Origin: Paractinoplanes bogorensis
GTDB taxonomy: Bacteria; Actinomycetota; Actinomycetes; Mycobacteriales; Micromonosporaceae
DNA length: 64,000 bases
Assembly: GCF_018829635.1 (NCBI RefSeq)
Contig: NZ_JAHKKG010000006.1
Location: forward strand, 1 to 64,000
Direction of reading: 5' to 3'
How positions within the stretch are numbered: the stretch's first letter is position 1; the number at the start of each line of letters is the position of its first letter. Of this stretch, positions 50,546 through 61,608 are shown piece after piece. The notes below the pieces were generated by a model. It saw nothing but the letters and a program-made list of their open reading frames with translations. It was not told the DNA's origin and ran no database searches. The translations under genes and the position numbers were made by a program.

Positions 50546-52984
50546 TCAGCGGCTGCGGTGCGGCAGCAGGCGCCTCGGGCTGAACTTCGCCAGCGTGGCC
50601 GACAGGCGGCTGCCCGCGCCGGCCAGGCGGGCCGAACCCTCGGCGATGCCCAGCCGCCAGCGCATCAGCACCGACGGTGGCAGCATGACCGCGGCGATCC
50701 GGGTGCGCCGGGTCGCCGAGCGGGACAGGCCCTTGCGGACCCGGGTCAGCGCCGTGGTCAGCTCGCCACCCTGCAACGGCTGGCGGGCGTAGCGGGCCCT
50801 CTCTTCGGCCGAGCCGAGCAGCGTGGCCGCCGTGGCCGGCTCGTCGAGCAGCACCGCATCCTTGATCAGGCGCTGCGCCGTGACCCGGGGGGTCTCCGTC
50901 GGGTCGAGCGGGATCCGGAAGTCGATCATGGTGTCCATCAGCTCGTCCCAGGCCGCGTGCGCGTCGGCCCGCGCCTTGGTCGTCTCGGACGTCACCACGA
51001 TGTCTCCCGGCCCGCTGAGCGTCGTGACCTTCGGGGCCCGGGGCACCGTGGCCGCATGCCGGTGCCGTCTCAGCAGCACCCGCCGCAGGGCCGGCACCAG
51101 AAGCAACGCGATCAGCAGGGCGGCCAGGCCGATGATCAGGAACCCGGTGGTGGAGATGCCGCCGGTGTCGCCGCCGGTCGGGCCGGTCGCGCCCGGGTCG
51201 TTCAGGTCGGGCCGGTCGGGCCGGTCCGCCCCGGCCGAAGCGGCCGGGCCCGCGGCGCCCGGCAATTCGACATCCTCGGTCGCCGTCGGGGCGGCCGTGG
51301 GCAGGTCGACGTCGGGCGCGTAGTCGGAGCGGGCGGCGCCGGTCACGCTCGCCGCCGGGGTGGCGTCGAACGGGATCCAGCCGAAGCCGCGCAGGTAGAC
51401 CTCGGTCCACGCGTGGGCGTTGCGGTTGGTGATCACGTAGGTGTCACCCTCGAGCTTGCCCCGGGTGAAGCCGAACGCCACCCGGGCCGGGATCCCGGCC
51501 TCGCGGGCCATCCAGGCCAGGGCCGCCGCGTACTGCTGGCAGTAGCCGACCTTGGTGGTGAGGAACGCGGCGATCTCGGAGCTGGCCCCGACCGGCTGGG
51601 TCGACAGCTGGTATCGGAAGCCGTTCTTGGACGAGAAGTGCTCGTAGAGGGCGAGCATCTTGTCGTATTCGGTCGACTTGCCGGCGATCAGCCGGTTGAC
51701 CAGGGCGGTGACCGTGGCGTCGGTGGGGTGCGCGGTGTTGAGCCGGACGATCGGGTCGTCCTCGCTCATCGGCTCGGCCTGACGCAGCTGGGCCGGGGTC
51801 GGCTTGGCCCGCACGTAGTCGAAGGTGTAGTTGATCCCCTTCGTCGACCGGCGGTTGGAGAAGACGACCTGCTGGTTGTCGTCGAAGTTCCAGCCGCTGG
51901 ACAGCCCGTCCACGCCGACCGTGTTCTGGTAGATCGGCAGCATGCCCTGCTGGAGGATCTCGCTGACCTGCACCTGGGCCTGATGCTCGGTGAAGTTGCC
52001 GGTGCCGCTCGAGGTGCGCGGGTCGGGCAGGCCCTGGGTCACGCTCTCGCCGGTCGGGGTGCGGCTGCCGAAACCGTTGATGGTGAGCTGGTCGGCCACC
52101 CCGAAGCGCAGGTAGTAGGGCGTCTGCTCGTCGGTCTTGAGCCGGACCAGCTCGACCTCGTCGGTGCGGGTCAGCTGGCCGCTCAGCGAGGCGAACAGGT
52201 TGATCCGCCCGCCGTTGCCGGTGCCCGGGCCGACACCGACCCCGGTGCCGGTCTGGGTGAGCCGGGAGAGGAGCCCGCCGCTGATCGTGGGGACCAGCAG
52301 CGGCAGCGCCACCGCGGCGACCACGCCGATCACGCCGAGACGGCGCCCGGCCGAGGCGAGCGGCGACGGCTCCCACACGTCGACGTCGCGCCCGTCGCCG
52401 GTGAAGCGGCGGCCGAACCGGCGTACGCGGTCGATGTTGTCGCTGACCAGCAGCCACATGAAGCCGCCGGCGCCGATGATGAACGGCAGCACCGGCACGC
52501 TGTCGACGTAGACCGCGACCGGCACCGAATAGATCGCCAGCATCGGCAGGCCGGCCAGCGCGGGCTTGCGCGCGACCACGGTCAGCAGGTCGACCGCGAT
52601 CGCCACCGACCCGATGCCGAGCACCGTGACGAAGAGCAGGCCGTCCCGGTCGGGCACGGGCACGCCGTAGGAGCGGGTGTCCTGGCCGGCCTGGGTGAAC
52701 AGGTCGCCGAAGTGGGCGAAGGTGGCCGGGGTCGGGATGAGGAACTCTTCGCCGCTGGGGAAGAGCCAGGTCAGCGTCAGCAGCAGCACCACGATCATGC
52801 TGAGCGCCTGGGCCCAGGCCGGGAACCGCAGGGTGCGGGCCCCGACCGCCGCGCCCGCGATCAGACCGACGGTGAGCAGGCACTGCAGAAGCCATGCGTA
52901 GCTGTCGAAGATCGACGCGATGGGGGCGGCCGCGAGCAGGGTGGCGCCCGCCGCGACCAGTCCGAGACGTCGCCGGCCGCTCAT
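50546..52984 (-). CDS. TgpA-like membrane transglutaminase
   Basis: The 812-residue protein has about six N-terminal membrane helices, an extracytoplasmic transglutaminase-like domain with the Cys of GYCQQYAAALAWMA near 480, His of NRNAHAWTEVYL near 520 and Asp of GWIPFDATP near 535, a low-complexity linker, a final helix near 620 and a cytoplasmic DUF4129-like tail. It belongs to the conserved MoxR-DUF58-transglutaminase operon, thought to work on extracytoplasmic proteins or peptidoglycan. ATG at 52984 overlaps the DUF58 stop (ATGA). Confidence 0.9.
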   Translation of the reverse strand: MSGRRRLGLVAAGATLLAAAPIASIFDSYAWLLQCLLTVGLIAGAAVGARTLRFPAWAQALSMIVVLLLTLTWLFPSGEEFLIPTPATFAHFGDLFTQAGQDTRSYGVPVPDRDGLLFVTVLGIGSVAIAVDLLTVVARKPALAGLPMLAIYSVPVAVYVDSVPVLPFIIGAGGFMWLLVSDNIDRVRRFGRRFTGDGRDVDVWEPSPLASAGRRLGVIGVVAAVALPLLVPTISGGLLSRLTQTGTGVGVGPGTGNGGRINLFASLSGQLTRTDEVELVRLKTDEQTPYYLRFGVADQLTINGFGSRTPTGESVTQGLPDPRTSSGTGNFTEHQAQVQVSEILQQGMLPIYQNTVGVDGLSSGWNFDDNQQVVFSNRRSTKGINYTFDYVRAKPTPAQLRQAEPMSEDDPIVRLNTAHPTDATVTALVNRLIAGKSTEYDKMLALYEHFSSKNGFRYQLSTQPVGASSEIAAFLTTKVGYCQQYAAALAWMAREAGIPARVAFGFTRGKLEGDTYVITNRNAHAWTEVYLRGFGWIPFDATPAASVTGAARSDYAPDVDLPTAAPTATEDVELPGAAGPAASAGADRPDRPDLNDPGATGPTGGDTGGISTTGFLIIGLAALLIALLLVPALRRVLLRRHRHAATVPRAPKVTTLSGPGDIVVTSETTKARADAHAAWDELMDTMIDFRIPLDPTETPRVTAQRLIKDAVLLDEPATAATLLGSAEERARYARQPLQGGELTTALTRVRKGLSRSATRRTRIAAVMLPPSVLMRWRLGIAEGSARLAGAGSRLSATLAKFSPRRLLPHRSR

Positions 52985-54279
52985 CGGATCACCCCGCCCA
53001 CGGTCTCGGCCATGGCCGCCCGCCAGGCGAAGCCGCTCGAGCCCCGGGCCGCCGCCGGCCACAGCGCGGGCAGCGTCGACCCGTGCACGACCGGCACCGA
53101 GCGCCAGCCGCTGTGCACCAGGGCCAGCGCGGCCGCCGAGTGCTCGCGGTCGGACTCCTGCCGCTCGCCCTCGCTGAGGTTGACCCAGGTCGACGAGTCG
53201 ATGGCGAACCCGATGCAGGTCGCGCCGTTGCCGCGCAGACCGGCCAGCAGTTCGGCCTCGGGGACGGTGAGCGCGCCGAAGATGCCGATCACCAGGCCGC
53301 CGTCGGAGCGGCGGCGCACCTGCTCGACGAGCACCGAGATGTCGCCGTTCTGGGCCAGCTTCACGTCGGCCAGGGTGTCCAGGATGACGCCCTCGCCGGT
53401 GGCCTCGGCCGCGTCGATGTCGATGCCCGAGCCGGTGACCAGCCGCAGCTTGTAGCCCTGCTGACGCAGGTGCATGGCGATGCTGGCGGTGGCCGACACG
53501 GCCCACTCGAAGCTGGCCGTCGGGCCTTCGCCGCGGTGGGCGTAGACCCGGGTGTCCAGCACGACGGTGGCCCGGCTCTCCCAGGGCTGCTCCTCGCGGC
53601 GGACCATCAGTTCCCCCGTACGGGCGGTGGAGCGCCAGTGCACACGACGCAGATCGTCGCCGCGCCGGTATTCCCGGGTCGCCGCGTCGTCTTCGCCGTG
53701 CACGGCGACCGACCGGGCACGGCTCTCGCCCGTGCCCGCGTACTCGCCGGCCAGGCGCACGTGCGGCAGCGTGACGACCTGGGGGATGACGGTGAGCTTG
53801 TCGACGCTCGGGAAGGAGCGGGTCAGCTCGCACAGGCCGAACGGGTCGGTCAGCCGGATCACCAGCGGTCCGATCGGGTAGCGGCCGCGCACGTCGGCCC
53901 GCACCGTGTAGGCCACGCTGCTGGCCTGGTGGGAGCCGAGCCGCTCGAGCACCACCCGCGGGCGGCTGCCCAGCGCGTACGGCAGCCGGTCCTCCAGCAG
54001 CAGGGTGCCGGTGGGCAGGCGGGACATGTTCTGCAGGCGCAGGATCACCCGCGCGCTCGACCCGACCGGCGCGCGGCCGGGGTCGAGCGAGCGGGTGCAG
54101 GCCAGCTTGTAGCGGCTGCGGCCGACGTAGGCGGCGGCCAGCAGCGGCAGGGCCGCGAGCAGCACCGCCACCCGCAGCAGGTCACGTTCGCCGAGGATGA
54201 TCGCGGAGACGCCCGCCGCGGCCGCCGCCGCGAGGAACGAGCGTCCGCGCGTGGTCAGACCTCGCAAGGCCTCCCGCAT
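52981..54279 (-). CDS. DUF58 protein
   Basis: The 432-residue protein has two N-terminal membrane helices and the DUF58 core REYRRGDDLRRVHWRSTARTG near 205-225, then a VWA-like fold. DUF58 proteins partner MoxR ATPases. Its ATG lies 2 bp from the moxR stop and its stop overlaps the transglutaminase start. Confidence 0.9.
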   Translation of the reverse strand: MREALRGLTTRGRSFLAAAAAAGVSAIILGERDLLRVAVLLAALPLLAAAYVGRSRYKLACTRSLDPGRAPVGSSARVILRLQNMSRLPTGTLLLEDRLPYALGSRPRVVLERLGSHQASSVAYTVRADVRGRYPIGPLVIRLTDPFGLCELTRSFPSVDKLTVIPQVVTLPHVRLAGEYAGTGESRARSVAVHGEDDAATREYRRGDDLRRVHWRSTARTGELMVRREEQPWESRATVVLDTRVYAHRGEGPTASFEWAVSATASIAMHLRQQGYKLRLVTGSGIDIDAAEATGEGVILDTLADVKLAQNGDISVLVEQVRRRSDGGLVIGIFGALTVPEAELLAGLRGNGATCIGFAIDSSTWVNLSEGERQESDREHSAAALALVHSGWRSVPVVHGSTLPALWPAAARGSSGFAWRAAMAETVGGVIR

Positions 54280-54281
54280 GA

Positions 54282-55331
<1,050 letters not shown>

Positions 55332-55647
55332 GGGCCTCCTCCAGGTTGGTGTGCGCGCCCCATCCTCGGCAGCGGGGGCGAAAGGGCAGCGAAAAAACCG
55401 GGCACGCCGCCCCGTCACCACAGGTTAGCCCGATCACAGCAACTCGCCGAGGTCGGCGTTGGTCTTGATTCGACATGCGTCAACCGGACATGCATCTCGA
55501 ATGGGTAAAGAATCAGACATCGCTCTAGTTATATTTACCGATCTTCAAGAGCATCAGCCATCGACGGGCCACACAAGTGAGGTGCGGGCCGGCAGGTGGT
55601 CAAGCCCTGCTCGGGGCCGCATCTGAGCCCGGCCGAGAGGGGCTGAA
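55332..55647. promoter_or_regulatory. Divergent promoter region between moxR and the M36 protease
   Basis: A 316-bp gap with no gene. The stretch 55465-55560 is unusually AT-rich for this genome (GAATGGGTAAAGAATCAGAC, CTAGTTATATTTACC), and is the likely promoter of the protease. GGGG lies five bases before the TTG at 55648. Confidence 0.5.
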
Positions 55648-58515
55648 TTGAATCCGTTATCCACACCATCCGCGACCCGGCGGATGGGGGCGGCGGCTGC
55701 TGGGGTGATCCTCCTGGCGAGTCTGCTGCCCACCCAGGCGCAGGCCGCACCGGTGCCCGGCGCCGTGCAGGGCGCGAAGACCGACGCCGCGCAGCGCCGG
55801 GCCGACTACGACAGCCGCGCCAACCTGGCCGCGGCGGCCGTCGCGCAGCCCACCGCCGCCCTGAACCGCGCCCTGGTGGCGCAACCGTCCGCCTCGGCGG
55901 TGAACACTCTGCGTGACTCGCTGGGTGTGCAGGGCATCATCGACATCGACCGGGCGACCGGCACCCCGCGGCGGGTGGCGAAGCTCGACGGCTTCCTCAC
56001 CGCGCCCAGCAAGAAGAAGCCGGCCGCGATCGCGCTCGACTACGTCAAGGCCCACCCCGAGGTGTTCGGCCTCAGCGCGGCCGCGCTGGCCAGCCTCGAG
56101 CTGCGCCAGGACTACGTCGACATCGAGGGCACCCACCACCTGAGCTGGGTGCAGGTCGCCGACGGCGTGCCGGTCTTCGGCAACGGCCTCAAGGCCCACG
56201 TCACCTCGGACGGCCGGCTCGTGCAGGTCGACGGTGCCCCGCTCAAGAGCGTCCCGGCCGCGGCCGGCGCGGCCAAGGTGACCCCGGCCGGCGCGCGCGC
56301 CGCCGCGGTGAAGGACGTCTTCGGCACCTCGACCGCCAAGGCCACGAAGACCGCGGGCGACGTCACCACCTTCAGCGACAACGGCAACGTCAAGAAGGTC
56401 TGGTTCCAGACCGCCTCGGGCCCGCGCCTGGCCTGGCAGACGATCGTCGTCGACGAGGGCTACGTCAGCGTGATCGACGCCGCCACCGGCGAGGTGCTCT
56501 ACCGCAAGAGCACGGTCGCCAACGACACCGCGAACGTCTGGGAGAACTACCCGGGCGCGGTCAAGGGCGGCGTCGCCAAGAAGGTCGACCTGACCGCCAA
56601 GGGCTGGCTGCCGAAGAACGCGCCGCGGCTGTCCGGCAACGTCGCGCACGTCTACTCCGACGTGAACGACAACGACCTGCCGGACGCGTCCGAAGAGGTC
56701 GGTCCGTCGGGCCTGGGCAAGTGGGACTATCCGCTGGTCGACTTCAACGAGCAGGTCGGTGGCCTGTGCTCGGACGCCTTCCCGTGTTCGTGGGACCCGG
56801 CGACGGCGAACTCGTGGCAGACCAACCGCAAGCAGAACGCGGTGCAGCTGTTCACGTTCCTCGGCACGTTCCACGACCACCTCAAGGCGGGCCCGATCGG
56901 GTTCACCCGGGCGGCCGGCAACTTCGAGGCGCAGGACGGCGACGCGGTGCAGGGCCAGGCGATGGACGGTGCGAACACCGCCGACGGCCTGCCCGACGCC
57001 AACCACACCGACAACGCCAACATGAACACCCCGCCCGACGGCATCCCGCCGGTGATGCAGATGTACCTGCTGAACCCGGGCCCGGAGTCGGTCGCCGCCA
57101 ACACCGGTGACGAGGCCGACGTCGTGTTCCACGAGTACACGCACGGCCTGTCCAACCGCCTCGTGGTGGACGCGAGTGGCAACTCGACCCTGAGCTCGCA
57201 GCAGGGTGGCGCCATGGGTGAGGCGTGGAGCGACTGGTACGCCTCGGACTACCTGGTGGCCAAGGGCCTCGAGAAGGACACCGCCAAGCCCGGCGAGGTC
57301 CTGATCGGCAAGTACTGGACCGCGGGCGGCACGATCCGCACCGAGGGCCTGGACTGCAAGGTCAACTCGCCCGCCGCGATCTGCCCCGGCACCCCGGGCG
57401 CCGGTCCGGGCGGCTACACCTACGGCGACTACGGCAAGGTCTACGCCGGTGGTGCCGAGGTGCACGCCGACGGTGAGATCTGGGCCCAGACCCTGTGGGA
57501 CCTGCGGGACGCGATCGGCAGCAAGAAGTCGCAGTCGCTGGTCACCCGGGCCATGGAGCTCTCCCCGGCCAACCCGTCCTACCTGGACATGCGTAACTCC
57601 ATCCTGGCCGCCGACCGGGTGGTCAACGACGGTGACAACGCCAAGAAGATCTGGAAGGTCTTCGCCACCCGCGGCATGGGCTACTTCGCCGCCGCGGTCG
57701 ACGGTGACGACGCGCAGCCGGTCGAGGACTTCTCGATGCCGCCGGCCGCCAACACCCCGCGGGGCTCGCTGACCGGCAAGGTGTCCGACACCGACACCGG
57801 TGCGGCGGTGTCCGGCCTGACCATCGCGTTCGGCGGGCACGCCTCCGGCTTCGCCGGCGACTACCGGGCCACCACGGCCGCGAACGGCACCTACACGATC
57901 TCGGGGATCATCCCGGGGACGTACGCCAAGGTCTTCGCCCGCGGCGCCGGCTTCGACCCGGTCGTCAAGACCCTGTCGATCAACTCGGGTACCAAGACCG
58001 AGAACTGGGTCGTCCGCAAGGACTGGGCCGCCTCCTCGGGCGGTGGCTCGATCGTCAGCGCCACCGGGCCGGACTACACGCCGTACGGCTGTGGCCCGAC
58101 CGCGATGATCGACCAGTCGCAGATCTCCGGCTGGGGCTCCGACGTCGCCGCCGAGGGCCAGACCCTGGTGGTCAAGCTCTCCGGTGCGGTCGACGTCTCC
58201 GAACTGGTGATCAACCCGTCGGCCACCTGTGGTGACGACGAGACCGCCTCGACCGGTGGCTACCGCGTCGAGACCTCGGTCGACGGCACGACCTGGGCCG
58301 CCGCCGCCAGCGGCACCTTCCCGGGCGGCACCGTCACCCCGACCGTGGTCGCGCTGGCCGCGGGCACGGGCGACGGGATCGGCTACGTCCGGTACACGAT
58401 GCTGACCACCCAGGGCCAGGACGCGGGCCTCTGCCCGGCCGACCAGCCCCCGGCGTTCAGCGGCTGTGTCTTCCAGGACAGCACCGAGCTGGCGGTCTAC
58501 GGGCCGGCGGCGTAA
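55648..58515 (+). CDS. Secreted M36 (fungalysin-type) metalloprotease
   Basis: The 955-residue protein has a signal peptide (MGAAAAGVILLASLLPTQAQA), an FTP/PepSY-like propeptide to about residue 300, and the M36 catalytic domain with VVFHEYTHGLSNRL (HExxH near 494) and GEAWSDWYASDY (third ligand Glu). After about 700 come a carboxypeptidase-regulatory-like domain (GSLTGKVSDTDTGAAVSGLT) and a C-terminal galactose-binding-like domain. It should degrade extracellular protein. Start is TTG 55648; ATG 55684 would also leave a complete signal peptide. Confidence 0.88.
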   Translation: MNPLSTPSATRRMGAAAAGVILLASLLPTQAQAAPVPGAVQGAKTDAAQRRADYDSRANLAAAAVAQPTAALNRALVAQPSASAVNTLRDSLGVQGIIDIDRATGTPRRVAKLDGFLTAPSKKKPAAIALDYVKAHPEVFGLSAAALASLELRQDYVDIEGTHHLSWVQVADGVPVFGNGLKAHVTSDGRLVQVDGAPLKSVPAAAGAAKVTPAGARAAAVKDVFGTSTAKATKTAGDVTTFSDNGNVKKVWFQTASGPRLAWQTIVVDEGYVSVIDAATGEVLYRKSTVANDTANVWENYPGAVKGGVAKKVDLTAKGWLPKNAPRLSGNVAHVYSDVNDNDLPDASEEVGPSGLGKWDYPLVDFNEQVGGLCSDAFPCSWDPATANSWQTNRKQNAVQLFTFLGTFHDHLKAGPIGFTRAAGNFEAQDGDAVQGQAMDGANTADGLPDANHTDNANMNTPPDGIPPVMQMYLLNPGPESVAANTGDEADVVFHEYTHGLSNRLVVDASGNSTLSSQQGGAMGEAWSDWYASDYLVAKGLEKDTAKPGEVLIGKYWTAGGTIRTEGLDCKVNSPAAICPGTPGAGPGGYTYGDYGKVYAGGAEVHADGEIWAQTLWDLRDAIGSKKSQSLVTRAMELSPANPSYLDMRNSILAADRVVNDGDNAKKIWKVFATRGMGYFAAAVDGDDAQPVEDFSMPPAANTPRGSLTGKVSDTDTGAAVSGLTIAFGGHASGFAGDYRATTAANGTYTISGIIPGTYAKVFARGAGFDPVVKTLSINSGTKTENWVVRKDWAASSGGGSIVSATGPDYTPYGCGPTAMIDQSQISGWGSDVAAEGQTLVVKLSGAVDVSELVINPSATCGDDETASTGGYRVETSVDGTTWAAAASGTFPGGTVTPTVVALAAGTGDGIGYVRYTMLTTQGQDAGLCPADQPPAFSGCVFQDSTELAVYGPAA

Positions 58516-58527
58516 CTCAGCGACACG

Positions 58528-58563
58528 GATACCGGTCGCCGTCACTCGGCGGCGACCGGTATC
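58528..58563 (+). terminator. Terminator of the protease gene
   Basis: GATACCGGTCGCC (58528-58540) pairs perfectly with GGCGACCGGTATC (58551-58563) around a 10-base loop, starting 13 bp after the stop codon. Confidence 0.75.
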
Positions 58564-58572
58564 ATGCAAACC

Positions 58573-58611
58573 ATGGCTCGGCGTTTCCTGCTTCTTAGCC
58601 GGCCGTGCTGA
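58573..58611 (+). CDS. leuS leader peptide
   Basis: The 12-codon ORF MARRFLLLSRPC has three consecutive Leu codons (CTG CTT CTT, including CTT, which is rare in this genome) and is followed by mutually exclusive hairpins and an intrinsic terminator ahead of leuS. This is the layout of ribosome-mediated attenuation: scarcity of charged Leu-tRNA would stall the ribosome and allow leuS transcription. There is no strong Shine-Dalgarno. Confidence 0.65.
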   Translation: MARRFLLLSRPC

Positions 58612-58666
58612 TCGCGCCACCACAGGCGTAACAGCACGGCGACCCCTCCTGCGTGAGGGGTTTTTT
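58601..58666 (+). promoter_or_regulatory. leuS transcription attenuator
   Basis: GCCGTGCTG (58602-58610, overlapping the leader stop) can pair with CAGCACGGC (58632-58640). Downstream, ACCCCTC-ctgcgt-GAGGGGT (58642-58661) followed by six T (58661-58666) is an intrinsic terminator, rare in its canonical form at this GC. leuS begins 34 bp later. Confidence 0.7.
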
Positions 58667-58699
58667 CATGCCCGGAGCCACCTCAGACGAAGAAGACGG

Positions 58700-61510
58700 A
58701 TGCCGACGATGAGCGAGTCAGAGACCCCGAATTTCCGTTACACCGCCGCGCTGGCCAACGAGATCGAGCCGCGCTGGCAGGCCTTCTGGGCCGAGAACGG
58801 GACCTTCCACGCGCCCAACCCGGCCGGTGTGCTGGCCGACCCCGGTCACCCGCGGGCCGGGGCGCCCAAGCTGCACGTCCAGGACATGTTCCCGTACCCG
58901 TCGGGGTCGGGCCTGCACGTGGGTCACCCGCTCGGCTACATCGGCACCGACAGCTACACCCGCTACAAGCGGATGGCCGGGTTCAACGTGCTGCACCCGA
59001 TGGGCTTCGACGCGTTCGGGCTGCCCGCCGAGCAGTACGCGGTGCAGACCGGCACCCACCCGGCGGTGACCACGGCGGCCAACGTCGAGCGGTACAAGGG
59101 GCAGCTGCGCCGCCTGGGACTGGCCTACGACGACCGCCGGTCCTTCTCGACCACCGACCCGGACTACTACCGGTGGACGCAGTGGATCTTCCTGCAGGTG
59201 TTCAACTCGTGGTTCGACGACAAGATCCGTAAGGCCCGGCCGATCGCCGCGCTGATCGCGGAGTTCGAGGCGGGCACCCGTCCGACGCCGGAGAAGGCGT
59301 GGGCCGAGATGTCGCCGGTCGAGCGCCGTCAGCTGATCGACGACCACCGCCTGGCCTACGTCAGCGAGGCCCCGGTCAACTGGTGCCCGGGCCTGGGCAC
59401 GGTGCTGGCCAACGAGGAGGTCACGCCGGACGGCCGCAGCGAGCGCGGCAACTTCCCGGTGTTCCAGCGCAGCCTGAAGCAGTGGATGATGCGGATCACC
59501 GCGTACGGCGATCGCCTGGTCGAGGATCTGGACACGCTGGACTGGCCCGAGCCGGTCAAGCTGATGCAGCGCAACTGGATCGGCCGCTCGCGGGGCGCCC
59601 ACGTCGACTTCGGCACCGCGACCGAGGACAAGATCACCGTCTTCACCACCCGCCCGGACACGCTGTTCGGCGCGACCTACATGGTGCTGGCTCCGGAGCA
59701 CGAGCTGGTGGACAAGATCGCCCCGGCCGCGTGGCCGAACGGGACAAATCCGAAATGGTCGGCCAGTTATACAACTCCGGCCGAGGCCATCAAGGCCTAT
59801 CGCGCCGAGGCCGCGGCCAAGACCGAGGAACAGCGCACCGAGGGCAAGGAGAAGACCGGCGTCTTCACCGGCGCGTACGCGACCAACCCGGTCAACGGCA
59901 AGGACGTGCCGGTGTTCATCGCCGACTACGTGCTGGCCGGCTACGGCACCGGCGCGATCATGGCGGTGCCCGGTCAGGACGCCCGGGACTGGGAGTTCGC
60001 CGAGGTCTTCGAGCTGCCCATCATCCGTACGGTGAAGGCTCCGGAAGGTTTTGAAGGCGCCTTCACCGGCGACGACGTGGCGATCAACAGCGACTGGCTG
60101 GACGGCAAGGGCGTCGTCGAGGCCAAGGCCGAGATGATCGCCTGGCTGGAGCAGCACGGGCACGGGCGGGGCGCGACCACGTTCCGGCTGCGCGACTGGC
60201 TGTTCAGCCGGCAGCGGTACTGGGGCGAGCCGTTCCCGATCGTCTACGACGAGACCGGGCTGCCGGTGGCGCTGCCCGAGTCGATGCTGCCGGTCGTGCT
60301 GCCCGACGTCGACGACTTCTCGCCGCGCACCTTCGACCCGGACGATGCCGACAGCGAGCCCGAGACGCCGCTGTCGCGCAAGAAGGACTGGGTCAACGTC
60401 GAGCTGGACCTGGGCGACGGGCTGAAGCCGTACACCCGCGAGACCAACACGATGCCGCAGTGGGCCGGTTCCTGCTGGTACGAGCTGCGCTACCTGGACC
60501 CGCAGAACGACAAGGCGCTGGTCGACCCGGACAACGAGGCCTACTGGATGGGCCCGCAGCGCGACGGCGACTGCGGCGGTGTCGACCTGTACGTGGGTGG
60601 CGTCGAGCACGCCGTGCTGCACCTGCTGTACGCCCGCTTCTGGCACAAGGTGCTGTACGACCTGGGCCACGTGTCGTCGTTCGAGCCGTTCCGCCGCCTG
60701 TTCAACCAGGGCTACATCCAGGCGTACGCCTACCAGGACGCGCGCGGGTTCTACGTGCCGGCCGAGGAGGTCGTGGAGCGCGACGGCGGGTACTTCTACG
60801 GCGACGAGGCGGTGACCCGGTCGTACGGGAAGATGGGTAAGTCGCTGAAGAACGTGGTGACGCCCGACGAGATGTGCGATCAGTACGGGGCCGACACCTT
60901 CCGGGTCTACGAGATGGCGATGGGCCCGCTGGACGTCTCGCGGCCGTGGGAGACGCGCGCGGTCGTCGGGTCGCAGCGCTTCCTGCAGCGGGTGTGGCGC
61001 CTGGCCGTCGACGAGGAGACCGGTGCCGTCCGGGTCGGCGACGAGCCGCTGGAGCCGGCCGTCCGCAAGCACCTGCACCGCACCATCGCGGGCGTCCGCG
61101 AAGACATGGACGAGCTGCGGTTCAACACGGCGATCGCCAAGCTGATCGAGCTGACGAACACGCTGACCCCGCTGCCCGCCGTGTCCCGCGAGGCGGTCGA
61201 GCCGCTGTTGCTGATGCTGTCGCCGTTCGCGCCGCACCTGGCCGAGGAGCTGTGGGGCAAGCTGGGGCACGCGGGCACGCTGGCCTACGCCGACTTCCCG
61301 GTGGCCGATCCGGCGCAGCTGGTGGCCGAATCGATCACCTATCCGGTGCAGGTCAACGGCAAGGTCAAGGCTCGGGTCGAGGTGTCACCGACGGCGGATG
61401 AGGCGTCCGTACGCGAGGTGGCGCTGACCGCCGTGGCCGAGGCGCTGGCCGGGCGTACGCCCAAGAAGGTCATCGTGGTCGCCGGCCGTCTGGTCAGCGT
61501 CGTCGTCTGA
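58700..61510 (+). CDS. leuS: Leucyl-tRNA synthetase
   Basis: The 936-residue class I synthetase charges tRNA-Leu. The HIGH signature reads PYPSGSGLHVGHPLGYIGTD near 63-82 and the KMSKS loop is YGKMGKSLKN near 709-718 (Gly for the first Ser). The CP1 editing domain with TRPDTLFGATYMVLAPEHEL is complete. ATG 58700 or 58709 may start it. It lies alone behind a leader-peptide attenuator and ends at a strong terminator. Confidence 0.97.
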   Translation: MPTMSESETPNFRYTAALANEIEPRWQAFWAENGTFHAPNPAGVLADPGHPRAGAPKLHVQDMFPYPSGSGLHVGHPLGYIGTDSYTRYKRMAGFNVLHPMGFDAFGLPAEQYAVQTGTHPAVTTAANVERYKGQLRRLGLAYDDRRSFSTTDPDYYRWTQWIFLQVFNSWFDDKIRKARPIAALIAEFEAGTRPTPEKAWAEMSPVERRQLIDDHRLAYVSEAPVNWCPGLGTVLANEEVTPDGRSERGNFPVFQRSLKQWMMRITAYGDRLVEDLDTLDWPEPVKLMQRNWIGRSRGAHVDFGTATEDKITVFTTRPDTLFGATYMVLAPEHELVDKIAPAAWPNGTNPKWSASYTTPAEAIKAYRAEAAAKTEEQRTEGKEKTGVFTGAYATNPVNGKDVPVFIADYVLAGYGTGAIMAVPGQDARDWEFAEVFELPIIRTVKAPEGFEGAFTGDDVAINSDWLDGKGVVEAKAEMIAWLEQHGHGRGATTFRLRDWLFSRQRYWGEPFPIVYDETGLPVALPESMLPVVLPDVDDFSPRTFDPDDADSEPETPLSRKKDWVNVELDLGDGLKPYTRETNTMPQWAGSCWYELRYLDPQNDKALVDPDNEAYWMGPQRDGDCGGVDLYVGGVEHAVLHLLYARFWHKVLYDLGHVSSFEPFRRLFNQGYIQAYAYQDARGFYVPAEEVVERDGGYFYGDEAVTRSYGKMGKSLKNVVTPDEMCDQYGADTFRVYEMAMGPLDVSRPWETRAVVGSQRFLQRVWRLAVDEETGAVRVGDEPLEPAVRKHLHRTIAGVREDMDELRFNTAIAKLIELTNTLTPLPAVSREAVEPLLLMLSPFAPHLAEELWGKLGHAGTLAYADFPVADPAQLVAESITYPVQVNGKVKARVEVSPTADEASVREVALTAVAEALAGRTPKKVIVVAGRLVSVVV

Positions 61511-61532
61511 CCCGGCTCGCCGCCGAACGCGA

Positions 61533-61563
61533 AAACCCGCCGTGTCGCTCACGGCGGGTTTTT
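61533..61563. terminator. Intrinsic terminator after leuS
   Basis: AAACCCGCCGTG-tcgct-CACGGCGGGTTT plus further T forms a 12-bp stem with A-tract and T-tract on the two sides, so it can stop both leuS and the convergent gene. Confidence 0.9.
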
Positions 61564-61608
61564 GCGTGCGCTTACTTCTTTTCCCGTACGGGTTCGGAGC
61601 GCTCCCGA

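Noticed and set aside
58601..58666. T-box riboswitch before leuS
   Set aside because: No T-box sequence or specifier stem is visible; a Leu-rich leader peptide explains the region better.
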